DNA from: Clostridium sp. CAG:389
GTDB lineage: Bacteria; Bacillota; Clostridia; TANB77; CAG-508
Length of the DNA stretch: 7,438 bases
NCBI GenBank assembly: GCA_000438255.1
Contig: FR901939.1
Location: 1 to 7,438 of the forward strand
Reading direction: 5' to 3'
In this document: piece by piece, positions 1 through 6,375 of the stretch
Numbering within the stretch: the first letter of the stretch is position 1
How the letters are laid out: each line of letters opens with the position of its first letter
Notes under the pieces: generated by a model
The model's input: only the letters and a program-made list of their open reading frames with translations
What the model was told of the DNA's origin: nothing
Databases searched by the model: none
Translations under genes and position numbers: made by a program

Positions 1-44
1 GTATTAGAAAATGATTATTACAAAACTGTATAAATATTTAATAC

Positions 45-82
45 AAAAAAAGAGACAGAATGGAACTTAATCCACATGTCTC
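45..82 (-). terminator. Rho-independent terminator of the surface-protein gene
   Basis: Read on the minus strand, GAGACA (82-77) pairs with TGTCTC (57-52), and inside this TGGA (74-71) pairs with TCCA (64-61) across a small internal loop, leaving a six-base loop. The hairpin is followed directly by seven T residues (51-45). It begins about 9 bases past the stop codon of the large surface-protein gene, which is the expected place. The plus-strand side is followed by only a broken T-tract, so activity in the other direction is less likely. Nothing recognisable is seen in 1-44. Confidence 0.85.
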
Positions 83-90
83 ATTTTATT

Positions 91-3000
91 TTATAATACA
101 AATTTTTTGATTAAAACAATTCCACCAGCTAATGTAATTAATACTGTCAAACTCAAAGTAGTATACAATTTAGCACTACCAGTTGAAATTGAAATTAATA
201 CAGGTGCATCATCAATATCATCTTCCCCTGGAACTTGGTTATCAGGAGTTGAATCTCTATCTGGCACATTCTTATCATTATAATCCTCAGATATTTCTGC
301 TGTATTTACTTTTAATCCCAAATTATCTTTACTATTAATCCAAGTAAGAACAACTTCAACATCTGCACTTTCACCTGGTTGTAATAATGTATTTTCTAGT
401 TTTCTAGTAGATATAACATTATTTCCCTCATCTTTCCAATCTGGATTATCATTTGGATCAAATTTTAATCCCTCTGGAATATAATCTTTAACTTCTTTTG
501 CATAACCAGCAATGTCACCCTCATTAGTTACTCTAATTGAATATTTAAATTTAACTGTTATTGAACTTAATTTCTTTCTATTTAATTCAACTTTAACAAC
601 TTGTTCAGGATCATCCTCTGGTTTATGTCCAGTTTCTGTTACAGTTTCTTTTCCATTTTCTATTACAATGGCTTGTGTTACCCATTTTCTTAATGCCAAG
701 TCAAATTCTGTTAATTTAACATATTCTTTATCTTGGTCATCTTCACCATCAATCCATTTATCTGGTGTAGAATCATCATCATCTACTGGATTTCCATTTT
801 TATCAGTATCATCTGATATTTGTGCAGAGTTTATTAAAATTTTGCTTGAACCATTTGGTTCTGTTACTTTAAATGCTATTTTAACATCTGCATAATCAGG
901 GTTAGTATCTGATATTTCTTTTGTTCCATCAAAAGCTTTTAATAATGCTGGATTTTCTTTTAATGTAGAATCTTCTTTCATTCTAGCTTCGCCTTGTTCT
1001 TTTGATAGATAATCTGTTGTTAATTTTACTGCGTCTTTAACTTCTGTTGTTTCATTACCATCTTTATCATACATTACCCATCTATATTCTTTGTTTAAAT
1101 CATTTTCTGGTAAATATTCTAGTCCATCTGGTACATCATCAGATACTTTTGATGCATATCCATCTACTTCTCCTTCATTGTATACTCTAATTGTATATTC
1201 AACTACATCGCCTTTTACGACTTCTAATGGTTCTTTTGAATGTTCATATGTTATTTTATTATTTTCTTTATCATATTTAACTTGTGGTATTCTTGAAGTA
1301 ACATCTTTATCACTTATGTTTGTTATAAATTTTCTTAATGCTAAGTCAAATTTCTTAACAACTACTTTATCAAAGTCATCATCATCTTCTTGACCTGGTA
1401 TATAGTCACCTTTTTCGTCATCTTTATATGATGGCAATTCTTCATCTGATGGCAATACTACATTGTCTTCTTTTGAATCTCTATCTGCTATAACTTGTTT
1501 GTTTTCATCTCTACATTCTGTTACGTCTGCAATATTTGTTATTTTTCCTTGTGCATTACTTGTTACTTTACACATAATTGGAACTTCTTTATAAGATAAT
1601 ATTATTTTACCGTTATTATCTGTTGTTGTTTTTTCTATAAGAGATTTTTCCAAATATCTTGTTGTTACAGTTCTTCCATCTTCTGATACTTTCCATCCAT
1701 ATTTGTCATTAAATTCACCATTAACATACTCTAAATATGGTGGTAAATGGTCTTTTATTTCACTTGCATATCCATCTAAGCTTCCTTCATTATATACTCT
1801 TATCATATATACTACAATATCATTTTTTGCAACTTCAACTGGTTCTTTTGAATGATTATAAATTGCTGTTGTTATCAATTTTCCATTTTCATCTAATGTA
1901 TTTAATTTAGATGTGTCTACTATTGGAGCTCTTACATATGAGCCATTTGAATTTTTTAAATATTCTGAATCTTCTATTGTTGTATCTTTACTTACAGCTA
2001 TAATGAATTTTCTCAATGCTAAGTCAAATGATTGTAATATTACATTATCATAGTCTTCATCATCTTCATATTTAATCCAATTATCTGGATTTGAATCTCT
2101 ATCGTCTACTGGGTTTCCATCTTTATCAGTATCTCCTGTTATAGCAGCTTCATTTCTAATTGTTATATTTGTTGCATCACTTGCTACAACTTTCATATAT
2201 ACAGATACTTCTTTATAATCAGGATTTTTTTCATTAATTGTATTTATATATCCTTTTGTTTTGTCAAGAGCTTTTATTAAATTAGCTCCTTCTGTTGATA
2301 TTTCTGCCCCTTTTCCTTTTGCTAAATAATCTGTTGAAATCATTTCAACTTTATTAGTATCTTTGTTTATATTTTTAATATCCCAGATTGCTTGGTTATA
2401 TTTTATAGCAGCTTTTTCTTCTGCTGATAATGTTGTATCTGCTTCTAATTCATCAGAATCTTTTTCAGACCACATAAATTCTAGTCCATTCGGTATATCT
2501 TCTGAAATTTCAGAAGCATATCCATCTATATCACCTTCATTATATACTCTTAAAGTATATTTTATTATATCTCCATTTTTAACAGATACAGGATTTTTGT
2601 CTAAGTCATAGTCAGCTGTTGTTGCTGTTCCGTTAACTAATTTTTCTATGTCTACCCCTAAAATTCTTTCAGGTACTTTTGTTCCATTAACTTCAACTAC
2701 TCTTTTTACTAATTTTAAGTCAAAAGCTTTTGGCTCTAATACTAATTTTTCAAAGTCGTCGTCATCTTGTTGTCCTTTATAATAGTAATTAGAATCAGTT
2801 AAATCTGATTTATTATTATTTCCTGTATAATTTTCCATATTGTCTTTATTTACATTTGGTGTTGTTGCTGGCTCTGAGTCTCTATCTTTACCTTGTTGAT
2901 TTGTTATTGTTACTTTATCAACTGAATCATATTCTTCTGAAATCCATGCAACATTTGTTAATATTTTTTCTTTATTTGTACTTGGTGTTGCCACTACTGT

Positions 3001-4368
3001 ACATTCAATTTCTATTGTATCTGAATCTAATGTTGTTCCATCATAAGCATTTAAATCTTGTGTTCCTGTTGTTGTAAATGTAACTCTATTTGTTGAAGCA
3101 TCATATGAAACTATATATACATTTCCTTTAACTGATGTTACACTTCCTGTTGTTTTTAATGTTAAACCTGTTGGTAATTGATCAACAATTTTTGTTGCTC
3201 TACCAGCTTTTTCTCCTTCATTATATACTGTCAAATTGTATGTAACAACACTTCCTGTTGTTATTGTAACAGGATCTTTTCTATGTTTATATGATACTAC
3301 TGTTCCTGTTTTTAGTCCAGATGCATCTATATTAGGTATTCTTGATTCATTCGCTGATAATACTTTTCCATCTACTTTTGTTATGTATTTTCTTAAAGCC
3401 AAGTCAAATTCTCTTGTATCTGGTGCTCTTTCTATTAATATAATTGGTTGTGTATTTTGTTCTGTTGCATTTGCATATAAAGTAACTTTTGTTCTTGAAA
3501 CTGCTGTTCCATTTTCATATGCTGTTGCATTTGCATTAGCTGTTGTTATTAAATAATTATATAATAGTACAGCTTGTTCTTGTCTTTCTAATCCAGCTCC
3601 TGTTTGACCTCCAAAACTATTAAAATGAAGATCATAGTCACTTAAACTTGTATAAGATTCACCATTTTGAGCCATTTCTAATGTTCTATAAAATAACCAT
3701 GATGTTTGATTTTCTCCATATTTATTATAAACTCTTTCAAATAATGCATCATCATGGTTTGTAAAATACCACATTGCAGCTTGTTGAACAGCTTCTATGT
3801 CACTATCTGTTATTAAATTTTCATACCCATCTTCGTGTTCATTGTCAAGTGCATATATTCCAGCAGAATTTAATAAAGCAGTTTTTTCAGCATCTGTTGA
3901 TACTCCTTTTAAATATACTAAATCTGTTAATGCAAGTAAATTATTATAATATCCATTATTAACAATACTTTGTAAAACTGCATTTCCGGATGCAGCAATT
4001 TCTGTTTTTTCTGTTTTTAAATCATATGAGATTGTATATTCAGCTTTTGTATTTGTGTCACTAAAACCTATACCAGCTCTCACACAATAAAAATTACCAG
4101 TTACAAATGTATTACTTGTTTTATTATCATATTTTACAATTTGCCAAATTTTAGCTCCAACAATTGAATCTGTTGTTGCTCCATTTGCATCAGGATTCAT
4201 AATAGCATATCCTAAATTTTCTGGTGTTGTTCCCTTCCTGTATTCATTTATTCCAAAATACATTGGTGTTGTAAGTGGTGTTTTAGCTTTTACAGCATTT
4301 GGAATTGCCATAAATACAATTGCTATTACTATACTCATGATTGACAAAGTTAATTTTTTCTTATTCAT
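91..4368 (-). CDS. Large thioester-domain surface protein with five DUF11-like repeats (putative covalent adhesin)
   Basis: 1425 residues. Residues 1-29 form a signal peptide (KKK, a hydrophobic core, then a probable cut after VKA). Residues about 31-313 resemble the Cys-Gln thioester (TQXA) head of Gram-positive adhesins: Cys95 in FYCVRAG and Gln196 in QQAAMW, equivalent to TQxAxW. Five tandem repeats follow, starting at FDLALRK-like motifs (residues 321, 549, 781, 1007, 1222), each with a VYNEG-like motif, a DxxPxGL-like segment and an NxAxIS-like strand as in DUF11 domains, separated by acidic linkers. The C-terminus is GEDDIDDAPV, then STG, a membrane segment (about 1400-1420) and KKFVL, so it is probably cell-envelope anchored, although no LPXTG is present. 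The ATG start is supported by AAAAGGAGAAG (4387-4377, minus strand). It is a single-gene unit, transcribed away from the carboxypeptidase gene. Family knowledge: thioester domains bond covalently to target amines. The ligand here is unknown. Export and architecture are well supported; the adhesin role is inferred. Confidence 0.88.
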   Translation of the reverse strand: MNKKKLTLSIMSIVIAIVFMAIPNAVKAKTPLTTPMYFGINEYRKGTTPENLGYAIMNPDANGATTDSIVGAKIWQIVKYDNKTSNTFVTGNFYCVRAGIGFSDTNTKAEYTISYDLKTEKTEIAASGNAVLQSIVNNGYYNNLLALTDLVYLKGVSTDAEKTALLNSAGIYALDNEHEDGYENLITDSDIEAVQQAAMWYFTNHDDALFERVYNKYGENQTSWLFYRTLEMAQNGESYTSLSDYDLHFNSFGGQTGAGLERQEQAVLLYNYLITTANANATAYENGTAVSRTKVTLYANATEQNTQPIILIERAPDTREFDLALRKYITKVDGKVLSANESRIPNIDASGLKTGTVVSYKHRKDPVTITTGSVVTYNLTVYNEGEKAGRATKIVDQLPTGLTLKTTGSVTSVKGNVYIVSYDASTNRVTFTTTGTQDLNAYDGTTLDSDTIEIECTVVATPSTNKEKILTNVAWISEEYDSVDKVTITNQQGKDRDSEPATTPNVNKDNMENYTGNNNKSDLTDSNYYYKGQQDDDDFEKLVLEPKAFDLKLVKRVVEVNGTKVPERILGVDIEKLVNGTATTADYDLDKNPVSVKNGDIIKYTLRVYNEGDIDGYASEISEDIPNGLEFMWSEKDSDELEADTTLSAEEKAAIKYNQAIWDIKNINKDTNKVEMISTDYLAKGKGAEISTEGANLIKALDKTKGYINTINEKNPDYKEVSVYMKVVASDATNITIRNEAAITGDTDKDGNPVDDRDSNPDNWIKYEDDEDYDNVILQSFDLALRKFIIAVSKDTTIEDSEYLKNSNGSYVRAPIVDTSKLNTLDENGKLITTAIYNHSKEPVEVAKNDIVVYMIRVYNEGSLDGYASEIKDHLPPYLEYVNGEFNDKYGWKVSEDGRTVTTRYLEKSLIEKTTTDNNGKIILSYKEVPIMCKVTSNAQGKITNIADVTECRDENKQVIADRDSKEDNVVLPSDEELPSYKDDEKGDYIPGQEDDDDFDKVVVKKFDLALRKFITNISDKDVTSRIPQVKYDKENNKITYEHSKEPLEVVKGDVVEYTIRVYNEGEVDGYASKVSDDVPDGLEYLPENDLNKEYRWVMYDKDGNETTEVKDAVKLTTDYLSKEQGEARMKEDSTLKENPALLKAFDGTKEISDTNPDYADVKIAFKVTEPNGSSKILINSAQISDDTDKNGNPVDDDDSTPDKWIDGEDDQDKEYVKLTEFDLALRKWVTQAIVIENGKETVTETGHKPEDDPEQVVKVELNRKKLSSITVKFKYSIRVTNEGDIAGYAKEVKDYIPEGLKFDPNDNPDWKDEGNNVISTRKLENTLLQPGESADVEVVLTWINSKDNLGLKVNTAEISEDYNDKNVPDRDSTPDNQVPGEDDIDDAPVLISISTGSAKLYTTLSLTVLITLAGGIVLIKKFVL
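205..3411 (-). repeat. Five tandem DUF11-like protein repeats in the surface-protein gene, alternating short and long subtypes
   Basis: Approximate units in transcription order: R1 3411-2734, R2 2733-2032, R3 2031-1354, R4 1353-709, R5 708-205. All open with FDLxL-x-K (R2 has FDLKLVK), carry [RTK]VYNEG or VTNEG followed by GYASE/GYAKE in R2-R5, and end in NxAxI/V and an acidic Asp-rich linker. R2 and R4 share an extra segment (TTDYL, then K[GA][FL]D-like, then NPDY) and a DTDK[DN]GNPVDD loop that R1, R3 and R5 lack, giving a short-long-short-long-short order. The copies are diverged at protein level, so this is an old domain expansion rather than a recent DNA duplication. They probably form a stalk holding the thioester head away from the cell. 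Confidence 0.85.
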
Positions 4369-4407
4369 AACAAAATCTTCTCCTTTTATATAAATAACTT
4401 TTACTTT

Positions 4408-4436
4408 ATTTTATTTCATTAAATTATTGAAGTCAA
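4408..4436 (-). promoter_or_regulatory. Candidate proximal promoter of the surface-protein gene
   Basis: On the minus strand TTGACT (4436-4431) and TAAAAT (4413-4408) are separated by exactly 17 bases, a good sigma-A type match. The predicted start near 4401 gives a leader of roughly 33 bases carrying the ribosome binding site. In such AT-rich DNA chance matches occur, so this is a prediction. The -35 lies within a perfect dyad (4425-4438). Confidence 0.5.
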
Positions 4437-4438
4437 TA
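4425..4438. promoter_or_regulatory. 14-bp dyad (TATTGA-AG-TCAATA), possible operator
   Basis: TATTGA (4425-4430) and TCAATA (4433-4438) are perfect inverted repeats with a two-base centre. The spacing is too tight for a stable RNA hairpin but suits a dimeric DNA-binding regulator. It covers the candidate proximal -35 of the surface-protein gene, where binding would block RNA polymerase. The regulator is unknown and is not encoded in this window as far as can be seen. Confidence 0.4.
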
Positions 4439-4482
4439 GCCTTTTTCAAGCTTTTATTTCCAACTTTTTTTCATCTTTTTTT

Positions 4483-4530
4483 GGCCTACGGAAGGCCCTT
4501 TTGCATAGCTCATATATTTTTTACGCCTAC
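4483..4530 (-). promoter_or_regulatory. Possible structured leader element upstream of the surface-protein gene
   Basis: On the minus strand GGCCT (4497-4493), loop TCCGT, AGGCC (4487-4483) form a compact GC hairpin in a region otherwise almost entirely A and T. The sequence GTAGGC occurs twice in the same direction, at 4530-4525 and 4489-4484, so the central GGCCTT could pair with either copy. The first copy falls at the predicted transcription start of the distal promoter. The hairpin is followed by A residues, not T, so it is not a simple terminator for this strand. I do not recognise a known riboswitch class in it. Confidence 0.4.
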
Positions 4531-4536
4531 ATTTCA

Positions 4537-4565
4537 ATTATATTACATTTTTGTTACAAAATCAA
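4537..4565 (-). promoter_or_regulatory. Candidate distal promoter of the surface-protein gene
   Basis: On the minus strand TTGATT (4565-4560) and a perfect TATAAT (4542-4537) are separated by 17 bases. The predicted start at about 4530 would give a leader of about 162 bases that includes the GGCC hairpin and the whole proximal promoter region. The -10 is consensus and the -35 matches four of six positions. Confidence 0.6.
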
Positions 4566-4579
4566 GATTTATGTAAAAT
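4551..4579 (+). promoter_or_regulatory. Candidate promoter of the carboxypeptidase gene
   Basis: TTGTTA (4551-4556) and TAAAAT (4574-4579) lie 17 bases apart on the plus strand. The implied leader before the ATG at 4698 is about 110 bases, and I see no better spaced pair closer to the gene. It overlaps the -35 of the divergent distal promoter, so the two polymerases would compete. The remaining leader is AT-rich and contains a perfect all-AT palindrome at 4632-4645, which may be chance. Confidence 0.35.
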
Positions 4580-4697
4580 GTTTATATTTTTATTTAGTAT
4601 TTTACTAGGGATTATATAGCTTTACAGTCTTTTAATAATTATTAATATTTTTCATTTATTATTCATATACTTTATAGAATGAGTTAAGAGGTGTATT

Positions 4698-5952
4698 ATG
4701 AGAAAAATTTTAAATAAATTATCAATCTTATTTATTGTTTTCATTTTAATAGCTTCACCACAAGCAATTTGTGATGATATCGATTATGAAGCTCTTGACG
4801 TTGATAGTGAAGTCTTCACATCGTCAAGTAGACTGGAAAAAAATATAACCGAACCTGATGTCAATTCTCGTGCTTGTGTTGTAATAGATAAAAAAACAAA
4901 TACTATTCTTTATGGAAAAAATGAAAAGCAAAAAAGAAAAATGGCTTCCACAACTAAAATAATGACCGCAACTATAATTATAGAAAACTGTAATTTAGAT
5001 GAAACAATTGAAATATCAAAAAAAGCTGCTGGAACAGGTGGTTCAAGGCTAGGTCTTAAAACGGGCGATAAAATTACTATAAGAGATTTATTATATGGTC
5101 TTATGATGCGCTCAGGAAATGATGCAGCAGTTGCACTAGCAGAATATTGCCGGTGGAAGCATTGAAGGTTTTGCTGAAAAGATGAATCAAAAAGCATCAG
5201 AACTTGGCCTTAATAATACACATTTTGAGACTCCTCACGGCTTAGACTCTGATGAACATTATACAACAGCTTATGAACTGGCATTACTTTCAAATTATGC
5301 TTTAACAAATAAAACATTCTCTCAAATCGTTGGTACAAAAGATTATACAATAACTATTAATGGGTATCCAAAGCAATTAAATAATACAAATGAATTACTT
5401 GGAAATTTAGATGGTGTTTATGGAATTAAAACTGGTTTTACAAATGGTGCAAATAGATGTCTTGTAACTGCTTGTAAAAGAAACAATATGGATATTATTT
5501 GTGTAGTTCTTGGTGCAGATACTAAAAAATTCCGAACACAAGATAGCATAAAATTGATTAATTATATTTTTAATAATTTCACTCCAATAAACATAGAAGA
5601 AATAATTAATAATAATTTTGAATCATGGAAATCAGAAAACTTAAATAAAATAATAATAAATAAAGGAATTTATAATAATATAGATTTAAAACTTGAAAAT
5701 ATTTCTAATCCAACTATACCAATTAGAAAAGATTTTATTAATTCAATACATATTGAAATAAATTGTCCTATGTATTTTGAAGCCCCTATATACAAAAATT
5801 CACAACTTGGCTCCATAACTATTAACCTCTCAGATGATAATTCTTTTGAATACTCGATTTACTCTTCTTCTGAAATAAAGCATAAAAGTTGGAGTTTTTA
5901 TATGTTAGACTTCTTTAAAAATTATTCTACAATAATCAACAATATTAAATGA
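4698..5952 (+). pseudogene. Serine D-Ala-D-Ala carboxypeptidase (DacF/PBP5-like), interrupted by a frameshift
   Basis: Two reading frames together give one complete peptidase S11 enzyme of about 417 residues. Frame one starts at ATG 4698 (ribosome binding site AAGAGGTG at 4686-4693) and has a signal peptide (about 1-25), catalytic STTK (Ser84, Lys87) and SGN (139-141), then ends in CRWKH and TGA at 5163-5165. The next frame takes over around 5147-5149 with GGSIEGFAEKMNQ and carries the KTG motif (about residue 244), a PBP5 C-terminal-like domain (about 293-376) and an amphipathic tail (about 391-417), possibly a membrane anchor. The family trims terminal D-Ala from peptidoglycan stem peptides outside the membrane. 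Homologues usually read AEYIAGG or similar here, so the likeliest event is loss of one AT from GAATATATTGCC. All other parts look intact, so a sequencing or assembly error, or a very recent mutation, is as plausible as a true pseudogene. No slippery site is visible. Without correction, the upstream product would lack KTG and should be inactive. Confidence 0.85.
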
Positions 5953-5980
5953 GATTGCAATCATTTTAGCAATCTCATTT
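5947..5980. terminator. Bidirectional terminator between convergent genes
   Basis: AAATGAGATTGC (5947-5958) and GCAATCTCATTT (5969-5980) form a perfect 12-bp stem with a 10-base loop. The plus side has a run of five T (5978-5982) ending the carboxypeptidase unit. On the minus strand the T-rich tail (ATTTAATATT) is weaker but sits 15 bases past the acpP stop, so it can also end the acpP transcript. The left arm includes the TGA stop codon (5950-5952) of the carboxypeptidase frame. Confidence 0.9.
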
Positions 5981-5994
5981 TTAAAATTATATGT

Positions 5995-6237
5995 TTATTG
6001 AACATTTTCTTTTATATAGTCAACAACATCTCCAACTGTTACAACTTTTTCTGCATCACTATCTGGAATTTCTATATCAAATTCTTCTTCAATAGCCATT
6101 ACTAATTCAACTATATCAAGAGAATCTGCTCCTAAATCATCAATAAAAGATGCTTCCATTGTTACAGCTGTATCTGCTACACCTAATTGTTCAACTATTA
6201 TAGCTTTTACTTTTTCTAAAATTTCTTCTGAACTCAT
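5995..6237 (-). CDS. acpP: Acyl carrier protein
   Basis: 80 residues, the usual length for bacterial ACP. The DSL motif (Asp38-Ser39-Leu40, within GADSLDIVELVMAIEEEF) carries the serine that receives 4'-phosphopantetheine, and the rest shows the acidic helix II and the IPD and VGDVVDYI signatures of the family. It carries growing acyl chains on its prosthetic group for cytoplasmic type II fatty acid synthesis and for phospholipid acyl transfer. The ATG start is fixed by AGGAGGTGA (6255-6247, minus strand). It lies downstream of plsX in the same direction with a 138-base gap containing its own promoter. The next gene is convergent, so the commonly linked rnc gene does not follow it. Confidence 0.97.
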   Translation of the reverse strand: MSSEEILEKVKAIIVEQLGVADTAVTMEASFIDDLGADSLDIVELVMAIEEEFDIEIPDSDAEKVVTVGDVVDYIKENVQ

Positions 6238-6299
6238 GATTCGAGTTCACCTCCTCTCAAGTTTTCCTTTTGTAAGTATTTCTTTTTTTTTATAATACT

Positions 6300-6328
6300 T
6301 TTATATTATATGTTAGTATATTTGTCAA
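6300..6328 (-). promoter_or_regulatory. Promoter of acpP
   Basis: On the minus strand, consensus TTGACA (6328-6323) and TATAAA (6305-6300) are 17 bases apart. The predicted start near 6293 gives a leader of about 55 bases. A weak AT-rich inverted repeat (AAGTATT 6274-6280, AATACTT 6294-6300) lies at the start of that leader. No terminator is seen between plsX and this promoter, so acpP may be read both from here and by read-through. A dedicated promoter fits the high ACP demand of growing cells. Confidence 0.8.
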
Positions 6329-6375
6329 GTATATTTATAAATTTATTTTTATTTTATACTAGACGTTCAGTTTCA

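Noticed and set aside
205..3411. CRISPR array or DNA-level tandem repeat
   Set aside because: The periodicity comes from diverged coding repeats of about 500-700 bases in one open frame, not short identical repeats with spacers.
512..3962. Several open frames of 62-127 codons on the plus strand within 512-3962
   Set aside because: They lie antisense to the large surface-protein gene, have Ser/Leu-rich sequences typical of reverse readings of Asp/Lys/Glu-rich repeats, and lack ribosome binding sites and recognisable domains.
4483..4530. Cyclic-di-GMP riboswitch (class I or II) in the surface-gene leader
   Set aside because: Such switches often precede clostridial adhesin genes, but the conserved core sequences (for example the GGCAAACC and GACGCAAAGC segments of class I) are not present.
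4632..4645. Perfect 14-bp palindrome TTAATAATTATTAA
   Set aside because: It is composed only of A and T in a very AT-rich gap, so chance is likely and it is not placed on a clear promoter element.
4698..4775. Lipoprotein signal in the carboxypeptidase (Cys25)
   Set aside because: Residues before Cys25 are PQAI, not a lipobox of the L-[AS]-[GA]-C type.
5142..5165. Programmed ribosomal frameshift in the carboxypeptidase gene
   Set aside because: There is no slippery heptamer, no internal Shine-Dalgarno and no downstream pseudoknot that I can see, and this enzyme family does not use frameshifting.
4910..5197. 95-codon minus-strand open frame opposite the carboxypeptidase
   Set aside because: It is antisense to the catalytic region of a well-recognised enzyme and has no family resemblance.
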